Below are positions 25,178 to 36,902 of a stretch of DNA of 64,000 bases, piece by piece. The DNA is from Malachius bipustulatus (Eukaryota > Arthropoda > Insecta > Coleoptera > Melyridae). The translations under genes and the position numbers were made by a program. Below the pieces are notes generated by a model that saw nothing but the letters and a program-made list of their open reading frames with translations, did no database searches and had not been told where the DNA came from. How positions within the stretch are numbered: the stretch's first letter is position 1; every line of letters begins with the position of its first letter. The stretch covers positions 45,771,735 through 45,835,734 of the forward strand of contig OU342636.1 of NCBI GenBank assembly GCA_910589415.1. The letters run 5' to 3'.

Positions 25178-27975
25178 TCAGGCGATAGAAAGTGCGAGAA
25201 GTTCAGAACTGTAAGTGGTTTTTCTGTAGCTCTCCCCGTTTTCAAGATATGACCGTTTAAATTTGAAAATTTGCAATTTTTTTAGCTTTTCAAAATTTTT
25301 GATCTCGTTTTGTGAAAAAATTGAGGACTTTACGGTCCAACTGGATTAATTTTCCGACTCATATGGCAGTCGACTGTGTTCACACAAAATTACGCCCCGT
25401 TCTGAAGACATCGATTTTTCCTGAAAATATGAAGCTCTGCAAATTTTTCAGATTTTTTTTTCTCTTCGATTTTGATGAAAATCTCTAGTCAGGCGATAGA
25501 AAGTACGAGAAGTTCAGAACTGTAAGTGGTTTTTCTGTAGCTCTCCCCGTTTTTGAGATATGACCGTTTAAATTTGAAAATTTGCAAATTTTTTAGCTTT
25601 TCAAAATTTTTGATCTCGTTTTGTGAAAAAACTGAGGACTTTACGGTCCAACTGGATTAATTTTCCGACTCATATGGCAATCGACTGTGTTCACACAAAA
25701 TTACGTCCCGTTCTGAAGACATCGATTTTTCCTGAAAATATGAAGCCTGCAAGTTTTTCAGAATTTTTTTTCTCTTCGATTTTGATGAAAATCCCTAGTC
25801 AGGCGATAGAAAGTGCGATAAGTTCAGAACTGTAAGTGGTTTTTCTGTAGCTCTCCCCGTTTTCAAGATATGACCGTTTAAATTTGAAAATTTGCAATTT
25901 TTTTAGCTTTTCAAAATTTTCGATCTCGTTTTGTGAAAAAATTGAGGACTTTACGGTCCAACTGGATTAATTTTCCGACTCATATGGCAGTCGACTGTGT
26001 TCACACAAAATTACGCCCCGTTCTGAAGACATCGATTTTTCCTGAAAATATGAAGCTCTGCAAATTTTTCAGATTTTTTTTTCTCTTCGATTTTGATGAA
26101 AATCTTTAGTCAGGCGATAGAAAGTGCGAGAAGTTCAGAACTGTAAGTGGTTTTTCTGTAGCTCTCCCCGTTTTTGAGATATGACCGTTTAAATTTGAAA
26201 ATTTGCAAATTTTTTAGCTTTTCAAAATTTTTGATCTCGTTTTGTGAAAAAACTGAGGACTTTACGGTCCAACTGGATTAATTTTCCGACTCATATGGCA
26301 ATCGACTGTGTTCACACAAAATTACGTCCCGTTCTGAAGACATCGATTTTTCCTGAAAATATGAAGCTCTGCAAGTTTTTCAGAATTTTTTTTCTCTTCG
26401 ATTTTGATGAAAATCCCTAGTCAGGCGATAGAAAGTGCGAGAAGTTCAGAACTGTAAGTGGTTTTTCTGTAGCTCTCCCCGTTTTTGAGATATGACCGTT
26501 TAAATTTGAAAATTTGCAAATTTTTTAGCTTTTCAAAATTTTTGATCTCGTTTTGTGAAAAAACTGAGGACTTTACGGTCCAACTGGATTAATTTTCCGA
26601 CTCATATGGCAATCGACTGTGTTCACACAAAATTACGTCCCGTTCTGAAGACATCGATTTTTCCTGAAAATATGAAGCTCTGCAAGTTTTTCAGAATTTT
26701 TTTTCTCTTCGATTTTGATGAAAATCCCTAGTCAGGCGATAGAAAGTGCGAGAAGTTCAGAACTGTAAGTGGTTTTTCTGTAGCTCTCCCCGTTTTCAAG
26801 ATATGACCGTTTAAATTTGAAAATTTGCAATTTTTTTAGCTTTTCAAAATTTTTGATCTCGTTTTGTGAAAAAATTGAGGACTTTACGGTCCAACTGGAT
26901 TAATTTTCCGACTCATATGGCAGTCGACTGTGTTCACACAAAATTACGCCCCGTTCTGAAGACATCGATTTTTCCTGAAAATATGAAGCTCTGCAAATTT
27001 TTCAGATTTTTTTTTCTCTTCGATTTTGATGAAAATCTCTAGTCAGGCGATAGAAAGTGCGAGAAGTTCAGAACTGTAAGTGGTTTTTCTGTAGCTCTCC
27101 CCGTTTTTGAGATATGACCGTTTAAATTTGAAAATTTGCAAATTTGTTAGCTTTTCAAAATTTTTGATCTCGTTTTGTGAAAAAATTGAGGACTTTACGG
27201 TCCAACTGGATTAATTTTCCGACTCATATGGCAGTCGACTGTGTTCACACAAAATTACGCCCCGTTCTGAAGACATCGATTTTTCCTGAAAATATGAAGC
27301 TCTGCAAATTTTTCAGATTTTTTTTTCTCTTCGATTTTGATGAAAATCTCTAGTCAGGCGATAGAAAGTGCGAGAAGTTCAGAACTGTAAGTGGTTTTTC
27401 TGTAGCTCTCCCCGTTTTTGAGATATGACCGTTTAAATTTGAAAATTTGCAAATTTTTTAGCTTTTCAAAATTTTTGATCTCGTTTTGTGAAAAAACTGA
27501 GGACTTTACGGTCCAACTGGATTAATTTTCCGACTCATATGGCAGTCGACTGTGTTCACACAAAATTACGCCCCGTTCTGAAGACATCGATTTTTCCTGA
27601 AAATATGAAGCTCTGCAAATTTTTCAGATTTTTTTTTCTCTTCGATTTTGATGAAAATCTCTAGTCAGGCGATAGAAAGTGCGAGAAGTTCAGAACTGTA
27701 AGTGGTTTTTCTGTAGCTCTCCCCGTTTTTGAGATATGACCGTTTAAATTTGAAAATTTGCAAATTTTTTAGCTTTTCAAAATTTTTGATCTCGTTTTGT
27801 GAAAAAACTGAGGACTTTACGGTCCAACTGGATTAATTTTCCGACTCATATGGCAATCGACTGTGTTCACACAAAATTACGTCCCGTTCTGAAGACATCG
27901 ATTTTTCCTGAAAATATGAAGCTCTGCAAGTTTTTCAGAATTTTTTTTCTCTTCGATTTTGATGAAAATCCCTAG
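25178..27975 (+). repeat. Nine-monomer (2798-bp) higher-order repeat, copy 1
   Basis: Nine monomers in a defined order: B with GTTTTCAAG/GCAATTTTTTT; a monomer with AAGTACGAG and a shortened GAAGCCTGCAAG; a monomer with GCGATAAG, TTTTCGATCTCG and ATCTTTAGTC; A; A; B with GTTTTCAAG; B; B with CTGAGG; A. The same nine follow immediately at 27976-30773. The unit is 2798 bp because the GAAGCCTGC monomer has lost two bases relative to GAAGCTCTGC and other monomers vary by a base. I noticed one difference between copies (AAATTTGTTAG near 27144 here against AAATTTTTTAG), so this tandem duplication looks very recent. Confidence 0.85.
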
Positions 27976-30773
27976 TCAGGCGATAGAAAGTGCGAGAAGT
28001 TCAGAACTGTAAGTGGTTTTTCTGTAGCTCTCCCCGTTTTCAAGATATGACCGTTTAAATTTGAAAATTTGCAATTTTTTTAGCTTTTCAAAATTTTTGA
28101 TCTCGTTTTGTGAAAAAATTGAGGACTTTACGGTCCAACTGGATTAATTTTCCGACTCATATGGCAGTCGACTGTGTTCACACAAAATTACGCCCCGTTC
28201 TGAAGACATCGATTTTTCCTGAAAATATGAAGCTCTGCAAATTTTTCAGATTTTTTTTTCTCTTCGATTTTGATGAAAATCTCTAGTCAGGCGATAGAAA
28301 GTACGAGAAGTTCAGAACTGTAAGTGGTTTTTCTGTAGCTCTCCCCGTTTTTGAGATATGACCGTTTAAATTTGAAAATTTGCAAATTTTTTAGCTTTTC
28401 AAAATTTTTGATCTCGTTTTGTGAAAAAACTGAGGACTTTACGGTCCAACTGGATTAATTTTCCGACTCATATGGCAATCGACTGTGTTCACACAAAATT
28501 ACGTCCCGTTCTGAAGACATCGATTTTTCCTGAAAATATGAAGCCTGCAAGTTTTTCAGAATTTTTTTTCTCTTCGATTTTGATGAAAATCCCTAGTCAG
28601 GCGATAGAAAGTGCGATAAGTTCAGAACTGTAAGTGGTTTTTCTGTAGCTCTCCCCGTTTTCAAGATATGACCGTTTAAATTTGAAAATTTGCAATTTTT
28701 TTAGCTTTTCAAAATTTTCGATCTCGTTTTGTGAAAAAATTGAGGACTTTACGGTCCAACTGGATTAATTTTCCGACTCATATGGCAGTCGACTGTGTTC
28801 ACACAAAATTACGCCCCGTTCTGAAGACATCGATTTTTCCTGAAAATATGAAGCTCTGCAAATTTTTCAGATTTTTTTTTCTCTTCGATTTTGATGAAAA
28901 TCTTTAGTCAGGCGATAGAAAGTGCGAGAAGTTCAGAACTGTAAGTGGTTTTTCTGTAGCTCTCCCCGTTTTTGAGATATGACCGTTTAAATTTGAAAAT
29001 TTGCAAATTTTTTAGCTTTTCAAAATTTTTGATCTCGTTTTGTGAAAAAACTGAGGACTTTACGGTCCAACTGGATTAATTTTCCGACTCATATGGCAAT
29101 CGACTGTGTTCACACAAAATTACGTCCCGTTCTGAAGACATCGATTTTTCCTGAAAATATGAAGCTCTGCAAGTTTTTCAGAATTTTTTTTCTCTTCGAT
29201 TTTGATGAAAATCCCTAGTCAGGCGATAGAAAGTGCGAGAAGTTCAGAACTGTAAGTGGTTTTTCTGTAGCTCTCCCCGTTTTTGAGATATGACCGTTTA
29301 AATTTGAAAATTTGCAAATTTTTTAGCTTTTCAAAATTTTTGATCTCGTTTTGTGAAAAAACTGAGGACTTTACGGTCCAACTGGATTAATTTTCCGACT
29401 CATATGGCAATCGACTGTGTTCACACAAAATTACGTCCCGTTCTGAAGACATCGATTTTTCCTGAAAATATGAAGCTCTGCAAGTTTTTCAGAATTTTTT
29501 TTCTCTTCGATTTTGATGAAAATCCCTAGTCAGGCGATAGAAAGTGCGAGAAGTTCAGAACTGTAAGTGGTTTTTCTGTAGCTCTCCCCGTTTTCAAGAT
29601 ATGACCGTTTAAATTTGAAAATTTGCAATTTTTTTAGCTTTTCAAAATTTTTGATCTCGTTTTGTGAAAAAATTGAGGACTTTACGGTCCAACTGGATTA
29701 ATTTTCCGACTCATATGGCAGTCGACTGTGTTCACACAAAATTACGCCCCGTTCTGAAGACATCGATTTTTCCTGAAAATATGAAGCTCTGCAAATTTTT
29801 CAGATTTTTTTTTCTCTTCGATTTTGATGAAAATCTCTAGTCAGGCGATAGAAAGTGCGAGAAGTTCAGAACTGTAAGTGGTTTTTCTGTAGCTCTCCCC
29901 GTTTTTGAGATATGACCGTTTAAATTTGAAAATTTGCAAATTTTTTAGCTTTTCAAAATTTTTGATCTCGTTTTGTGAAAAAATTGAGGACTTTACGGTC
30001 CAACTGGATTAATTTTCCGACTCATATGGCAGTCGACTGTGTTCACACAAAATTACGCCCCGTTCTGAAGACATCGATTTTTCCTGAAAATATGAAGCTC
30101 TGCAAATTTTTCAGATTTTTTTTTCTCTTCGATTTTGATGAAAATCTCTAGTCAGGCGATAGAAAGTGCGAGAAGTTCAGAACTGTAAGTGGTTTTTCTG
30201 TAGCTCTCCCCGTTTTTGAGATATGACCGTTTAAATTTGAAAATTTGCAAATTTTTTAGCTTTTCAAAATTTTTGATCTCGTTTTGTGAAAAAACTGAGG
30301 ACTTTACGGTCCAACTGGATTAATTTTCCGACTCATATGGCAGTCGACTGTGTTCACACAAAATTACGCCCCGTTCTGAAGACATCGATTTTTCCTGAAA
30401 ATATGAAGCTCTGCAAATTTTTCAGATTTTTTTTTCTCTTCGATTTTGATGAAAATCTCTAGTCAGGCGATAGAAAGTGCGAGAAGTTCAGAACTGTAAG
30501 TGGTTTTTCTGTAGCTCTCCCCGTTTTTGAGATATGACCGTTTAAATTTGAAAATTTGCAAATTTTTTAGCTTTTCAAAATTTTTGATCTCGTTTTGTGA
30601 AAAAACTGAGGACTTTACGGTCCAACTGGATTAATTTTCCGACTCATATGGCAATCGACTGTGTTCACACAAAATTACGTCCCGTTCTGAAGACATCGAT
30701 TTTTCCTGAAAATATGAAGCTCTGCAAGTTTTTCAGAATTTTTTTTCTCTTCGATTTTGATGAAAATCCCTAG
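27976..30773 (+). repeat. Nine-monomer (2798-bp) higher-order repeat, copy 2
   Basis: Direct tandem copy of 25178-27975, with the same subtype order and the same rare markers (AAGTACGAG near 28300, GAAGCCTGC near 28542, GCGATAAG near 28613, TTTTCGATCTCG near 28716, ATCTTTAGTC near 28901). The GAAGCCTGC/GCGATAAG pair also occurs singly near 17.6 kb and 36.0 kb, at 8085 bp before and 7463 bp after these copies. Those distances equal 26 and 24 monomers within a base, so the marker pair has been copied several times. Confidence 0.85.
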
Positions 30774-33261
30774 TCAGGCGATAGAAAGTGCGAGAAGTTC
30801 AGAACTGTAAGTGGTTTTTCTGTAGCTCTCCCCGTTTTTGAGATATGACCGTTTAAATTTGAAAATTTGCAAATTTTTTAGCTTTTCAAAATTTTTGATC
30901 TCGTTTTGTGAAAAAATTGAGGACTTTATGGTCCAACTGGATTAATTTTCCGACTCATATGGCAGTCGACTGTGTTCACACAAAATTACGCCCCGTTCTG
31001 AAGACATCGATTTTTCCTGAAAATATGAAGCTCTGCCAATTTTTCAGATTTTTTTTTCTCTTCGATTTTGATGAAAATCTCTAGTCAGGCGATAGAAAGT
31101 GCGAGAAGTTCAGAACTGTAAGTGGTTTTTCTGTAGCTCTCCCCGTTTTTGAGATATGACCGTTTAAATTTGAAAATTTGCAAATTTTTTAGCTTTTCAA
31201 AATTTTTGATCTCGTTTTGTGAAAAAACTGAGGACTTTACGGTCCAACTGGATTAATTTTCCGACTCATATGGCAATCGACTGTGTTCACACAAAATTAC
31301 GTCCCGTTCTGAAGACATCGATTTTTCCTGAAAATATGAAGCTCTGCAAGTTTTTCAGAATTTTTTTTCTCTTCGATTTTGATGAAAATCCCTAGTCAGG
31401 CGATAGAAAGTGCGAGAAGTTCAGAACTGTAAGTGGTTTTTCTGTAGCTCTCCCCGATTTTGTGATATGACCGTTTAAATTTGAAAATTTGCAAATTTTT
31501 TAGCTTTTAAAAATTTTTGATCTCGTTTTGTGAAAAAATTGAGGACTTTACGGTCCAACTGGATTAATTTTCCGACTCATATGGCAGTCGACTGTGTTCA
31601 CACAAAATTACGCCCCGTTCTGAAGACATCGATTTTTCCTGAAAATATGAAGCTCTGCAAATTTTTCAGATTTTTTTTTCTCTTCGATTTTGATGAAAAT
31701 CCCTAGTCAGGCGATAGAAAGTGCGAGAAGTTCAGAACTGTAAGTGGTTTTTCTGTAGCTCTCCCCGTTTTTGAGATATGACCGTTTAAATTTGAAAATT
31801 TGCAAATTTTTTAGCTTTTCAAAATTTTTGATCTCGTTTTGTGAAAAAACTGAGGACTTTACGGTCCAACTGGATTAATTTTCCGACTCATATGGCAGTC
31901 GACTGTGTTCACACAAAATTACGCCCCGTTCTGAAGACATCGATTTTTCCTGAAAATATGAAGCTCTGCAAATTTTTCAGATTTTTTTTTCTCTTCGATT
32001 TTGATGAAAATCTCTAGTCAGGCGATAGAAAGTGCGAGAAGTTCAGAACTGTAAGTGGTTTTTCTGTAGCTCTCCCCGTTTTTGAGATATGACCGTTTAA
32101 ATTTGAAAATTTGCAAATTTTTTAGCTTTTCAAAATTTTTGATCTCGTTTTGTGAAAAAACTGAGGACTTTACGGTCCAACTGGATTAATTTTCCGACTC
32201 ATATGGCAATCGACTGTGTTCACACAAAATTACGTCCCGTTCTGAAGACATCGATTTTTCCTGAAAATATGAAGCTCTGCAAGTTTTTCAGAATTTTTTT
32301 TCTCTTCGATTTTGATGAAAATCTCTAGTCAGGCGATAGAAAGTGCGAGAAGTTCAGAACTGTAAGTGGTTTTTCTGTAGCTCTCCCCGTTTTTGAGATA
32401 TGACCGTTTAAATTTGAAAATTTGCAAATTTTTTAGCTTTTCAAAATTTTTGATCTCGTTTTGTGAAAAAACTGAGGACTTTATGGTCCAACTGGATTAA
32501 TTTTCCGACTCATATGGCAATCGACTGTGTTCACACAAAATTACGTCCCGTTCTGAAGACATCGATTTTTCCTGAAAATATGAAGCTCTGCAAGTTTTTC
32601 AGAATTTTTTTTCTCTTCGATTTTGATGAAAATCCCTAGTCAGGCGATAGAAAGTGCGAGAAGTTCAGAACTGTAAGTGGTTTTTCTGTAGCTCTCCCCG
32701 TTTTTGAGATATGACCGTTTAAATTTGAAAATTTGCAAATTTTTTAGCTTTTCAAAATTTTTGATCTCGTTTTGTGAAAAAACTGAGGACTTTACGGTCC
32801 AACTGGATTAATTTTCCGACTCATATGGCAATCGACTGTGTACACACAAAATTACGTCCCGTTCTGAAGACATCGATTTTTCCTGAAAATATGAAGCTCT
32901 GCAAGTTTTTCAGAATTTTTTTTCTCTTCGATTTTGATGAAAATCCCTAGTCAGGCGATAGAAAGTGCGAGAAGTTCAGAACTGTAAGTGGTTTTTCTGT
33001 AGCTCTCCCCGTTTTCAAGATATGACCGTTTAAATTTGAAAATTTGCAAATTTTTTAGCTTTTCAAAATTTTTGATCTCGTTTTGTGAAAAAACTGAGGA
33101 CTTTACGGTCCAACTGGATTAATTTTCCGACTCATATGGCAGTCGACTGTGTTCACACAAAATTACGCCCCGTTCTAAAGATATCGATTTTTCCTGAAAA
33201 TATGAAGCTCTGCAAATTTTTCAGATTTTTTTTTCTCTTCGATTTTGATGAAAATCTCTAG
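29530..33261 (+). repeat. Twelve-monomer satellite block, second copy (partner 19890-23622)
   Basis: Collinear with 19890-23622 in subtype order and rare markers. Differences seen here and not in the partner include CCCCGATTTTGTGATATG near 31453 with CTTTTAAAAATTT in the same monomer, a second TTATGG near 32482, GTGTACACAC near 32838 and CTAAAGATATCG near 33175. The first four monomers also belong to the second nine-mer copy (27976-30773), so two duplications overlap here. Confidence 0.75.
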
Positions 33262-36200
33262 TCAGGTGATAGAAAGTGCGAGAAGTTCAGAACTGTAAGT
33301 GGTTTTTCTGTAGCTCTCCCCGTTTTTGAGATATGACCGTTTAAATTTGAAAATTTGCAAATTTTAAAGCTTTTCAAAATTTTTGATCTCGTTTTGTGAA
33401 AAAACTGAGGACTTTACGGTCCAACTGGATTAATTTTCCGACTCATATGGCAATCGACTGTGTTCACACAAAATTACGTCCCGTTCTGAAGACATCGATT
33501 TTTCCTGAAAATATGAAGCTCTGCAAGTTTTTCAGAATTTTTTTTCTCTTCGATTTTGATGAAAATCCCTAGTCAGGCGATAGAAAGTGCGAGAAGTTCA
33601 GAACTGTAAGTGGTTTTTCTGTAGCTCTCCCCGTTTTCAAGATATGACCGTTTAAATTTGAAAATTTGCAATTTTTTTAGCTTTTCAAAATTTTTGATCT
33701 CGTTTTGTGAAAAAATTGAGGACTTTACGGTCCAACTGGATTAATTTTCCGACTCATATGGCAGTCGACTGTGTTCACACAAAATTACGCCCCGTTCTGA
33801 AGACATCGATTTTTCCTGAAAATATGAAGCTCTGCAAGTTTTTCAGAATTTTTTTTCTCTTCGATTTTGATGAAAATCCCTAGTCAGGCGATAGAAAGTG
33901 CGAGAAGTTCAGAACTGTAAGTGGTTTTTCTGTAGCTCTCCCCGTTTTCAAGATATGACCGTTTAAATTTGAAAATTTGCAATTTTTTTAGCTTTTCAAA
34001 ATTTTTGATCTCGTTTTGTGAAAAAATTGAGGACTTTACGGTCCAACTGGATTAATTTTCCGACTCATATGGCAGTCGACTGTGTTCACACAAAATTACG
34101 CCCCGTTCTGAAGACATCGATTTTTCCTGAAAATATGAAGCTCTGCAAATTTTTCAGATTTTTTTTTCTCTTCGATTTTGATGAAAATCTCTAGTCAGGC
34201 GATAGAAAGTGCGAGAAGTTCAGAACTGTAAGTGGTTTTTCTGTAGCTCTCCCCGTTTTTGAGATATGACCGTTTAAATTTGAAAATTTGCAAATTTTTT
34301 AGCTTTTCAAAATTTTTGATCTCGTTTTGTGAAAAAACTGAGGACTTTACGGTCCAACTGGATTAATTTTCCGACTCATATGGCAATCGACTGTGTTCAC
34401 ACAAAATTACGTCCCGTTCTGAAGACATCGATTTTTCCTGAAAATATGAAGCTCTGCAAGTTTTTCAGAATTTTTTTTCTCTTCGATTTTGATGAAAATC
34501 CCTAGTCAGGCGATAGAAAGTGCGAGAAGTTCAGAACTGTAAGTGGTTTTTCTGTAGCTCTCCCCGTTTTCAAGATATGACCGTTTAAATTTGAAAATTT
34601 GCAATTTTTTTAGCTTTTCAAAATTTTTGATCTCGTTTTGTGAAAAAATTGAGGACTTTACGGTCCAACTGGATTAATTTTCCGACTCATATGGCAGTCG
34701 ACTGTGTTCACACAAAATTACGCCCCGTTCTGAAGACATCGATTTTTCCTGAAAATATGAAGCTCTGCAAATTTTTCAGATTTTTTTTTCTCTTCGATTT
34801 TGATGAAAATCTCTAGTCAGGCGATAGAAAGTGCGAGAAGTTCAGAACTGTAAGTGGTTTTTCTGTAGCTCTCCCCGTTTTTGAGATATGACCGTTTAAA
34901 TTTGAAAATTTGCAAATTTTTTAGCTTTTCAAAATTTTTGATCTCGTTTTGTGAAAAAACTGAGGACTTTACGGTCCAACTGGATTAATTTTCCGACTCA
35001 TATGGCAATCGACTGTGTTCACACAAAATTACGCCCCGTTCTGAAGACATCGATTTTTCCTGAAAATATGAAGCTCTGCAAATTTTTCAGATTTTTTTTT
35101 CTCTTCGATTTTGATGAAATACTCTAGTCAGGCGATAGAAAGTGCGAGAAGTTCAGAACTGTAAGTGGTTTTTCTGTAGCTCTCCCCGTTTTTGAGATAT
35201 GACCGTTTAAATTTGAAAATTTGCAAATTTTTTAGCTTTTCAAAATTTTTGATCTCGTTTTGTGAAAAAACTGAGGACTTTACGGTCCAACTGGATTAAT
35301 TTTCCGACTCATATGGCAATCGACTGTGTTCACACAAAATTACGTCCCGTTCTGAAGACATCGATTTTTCCTGAAAATATGAAGCTCTGCAAGTTTTTCA
35401 GAATTTTTTTTCTCTTCGATTTTGATGAAAATCCCTAGTCAGGCGATAGAAAGTGCGAGAAGTTCAGAACTGTAAGTGGTTTTTCTGTAGCTCTCCCCGT
35501 TTTTGAGATATGACCGTTTAAATTTGAAAATTTGCAAATTTTTTAGCTTTTCAAAATTTTTGATCTCGTTTTGTGAAAAAACTGAGGACTTTACGGTCCA
35601 ACTGGATTAATTTTCCGACTCATATGGCAATCGACTGTGTTCACACAAAATTACGTCCCGTTCTGAAGACATCGATTTTTCCTGAAAATATGAAGCTCTG
35701 CAAGTTTTTCAGAATTTTTTTTCTCTTCGATTTTGATGAAAATCCCTAGTCAGGCGATAGAAAGTGCGAGAAGTTCAGAACTGTAAGTGGTTTTTCTGTA
35801 GCTCTCCCCGTTTTTGAGATATGACCGTTTAAATTTGAAAATTTGCAAATTTTTTAGCTTTTCAAAATTTTTGATCTCGTTTTGTGAAAAAACTGAGGAC
35901 TTTACGGTCCAACTGGATTAATTTTCCGACTCATATGGCAATCGACTGTGTTCACACAAAATTACGTCCCGTTCTGAAGACATCGATTTTTCCTGAAAAT
36001 ATGAAGCCTGCAAGTTTTTCAGAATTTTTTTTCTCTTCGATTTTGATGAAAATCCCTAGTCAGGCGATAGAAAGTGCGATAAGTTCAGAACTGTAAGTGG
36101 TTTTTCTGTAGCTCTCCCCGTTTTCAAGATATGACCGTTTAAATTTGAAAATTTGCAATTTTTTTAGCTTTTCAAAATTTTCGATCTCGTTTTGTGAAAA

Positions 36201-36580
36201 AATTGAGGACTTTACGGTCCAACTGGATTAATTTTCCGACTCATATGGCAGTCGACTGTGTTCACACAAAATTACGCCCCGTTCTGAAGACATCGATTTT
36301 TCCTGAAAATATGAAGCTCTGCAAATTTTTCAGATTTTTTTTTCTCTTCGATTTTGATGAAAATCTTTAGTCAGGCGATAGAAAGTGCGAGAAGTTCAGA
36401 ACTGTAAGTGGTTTTTCTGTAGCTCTCCCCGTTTTTGAGATATGACCGTTTAAATTTGAAAATTTGCAAATTTTTTAGCTTTTCAAAATTTTTGATCTCG
36501 TTTTGTGAAAAAACTGAGGACTTTACGGTCCAACTGGATTAATTTTCCGACTCATATGGCAATCGACTGTGTTCACACAA

Positions 36581-36585
36581 AATTA
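36581..36585 (+). repeat. Target-site duplication AATTA, left copy
   Basis: The interrupted monomer reads CACACAAAATTA up to 36585, then TAA repeats begin. An intact monomer continues ATTACGTCCCG at this point. The same AATTA reappears at the other end of the element. At 5 bp the duplication is short, and part of it could be microhomology with the TAA tail. Confidence 0.7.
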
Positions 36586-36612
36586 TAATAATAATAATAA
36601 TAATAATAATAA
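36586..36612 (-). repeat. 3' microsatellite tail of the LINE, (TTA)9
   Basis: Nine TAA units on the plus strand, TTA on the element strand, form the 3' terminus directly against the satellite. Short tandem repeats in place of poly(A) are typical of CR1-group and some other LINEs, where the reverse transcriptase recognises the 3' RNA end. The final bases overlap in sequence with the AATTA target, so the exact end is uncertain by a few bases. Confidence 0.85.
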
Positions 36613-36624
36613 AGCGCCTTTATT
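36608..36624 (-). promoter_or_regulatory. Terminal stem-loop with AATAAA signal at LINE 3' end
   Basis: On the element strand AATAAAG, loop GCG, CTTTATT form a perfect 7-bp stem with a 3-nt loop just before the TTA repeats. The first six bases, AATAAA (36624-36619), match the polyadenylation hexamer. A 3' hairpin next to a short tandem repeat is the kind of structure recognised by reverse transcriptases of LINEs of the stringent type. That role here is inference. Confidence 0.55.
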
Positions 36625-36902
36625 GGATATATTGTACAATACTATACAATACTATATTACAATGGCATGAGGCGAAGTCTAGCTAATCGCTACTCCACTC
36701 AACCTCATTACTAATATACATTAAATATTAAATATTAAATAATATTAAATAAATATTAAATATATTATGTAAGCACAACATTCAAACAATATGAGCTTGA
36801 GACACTGTCAACAATAAGCAGATATAACAACAAAGGGATAACTGAGTGCAACCAATCAACAAATTCAGTAAATTAAACTAAATTAAATTATATTAAATTA
36901 AA

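Larger units (their letters stand above)
1..36585 (+). repeat. 311-bp satellite array, left part
   Basis: About 118 head-to-tail copies of a 311-bp AT-rich monomer with no inversion. The monomer can be phased at TCAGGCGATAGAAAGTGCG; starts fall at 1, 312, 622, 932, 1243, 1553, 1864 and so on. Constant landmarks are GTAGCTCTCC, GATATGACCG, GATCTCGTTTTG, CATATGG, GTGTTCACACAAAATTACG and a T-tract before CTCTTCGATTTTGATG. Copies differ by a few percent or less, so homogenisation is strong. Most copies are type A or type B, differing at about five linked sites; a third class with GAAAATTAAAAA occurs only in the first 7.6 kb. The array starts before base 1 and is cut at 36585 by a retrotransposon. 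There is no coding potential: the frame shifts each unit and every open frame is short and repeated. Its role is unknown; pericentromeric or centromeric heterochromatin is an inference from size, AT-richness and HOR structure. Confidence 0.97.
36586..36902 (-). other. 3' untranslated region of the LINE
   Basis: This is a 317-nt non-coding tail between the ORF2 stop and the end of the element. It contains AT-rich low-complexity runs of ATTAAAT type (about 36721-36770) and AATTAAA type (about 36871-36905, overlapping the stop codon), and a repeated ACAATACTAT near 36635-36655. It ends with AATAAA, the stem-loop and the TTA repeats. No open frame of note. Confidence 0.8.

Noticed and set aside
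1..36585. CRISPR-like array of repeats and spacers
   Set aside because: The repeating unit is a whole 311-bp monomer with no unique spacers; this is satellite DNA.
36586..36612. Independent microsatellite or telomere-like repeat
   Set aside because: The nine TAA units lie exactly at the 3' end of the LINE next to the target duplication, so they are its tail.
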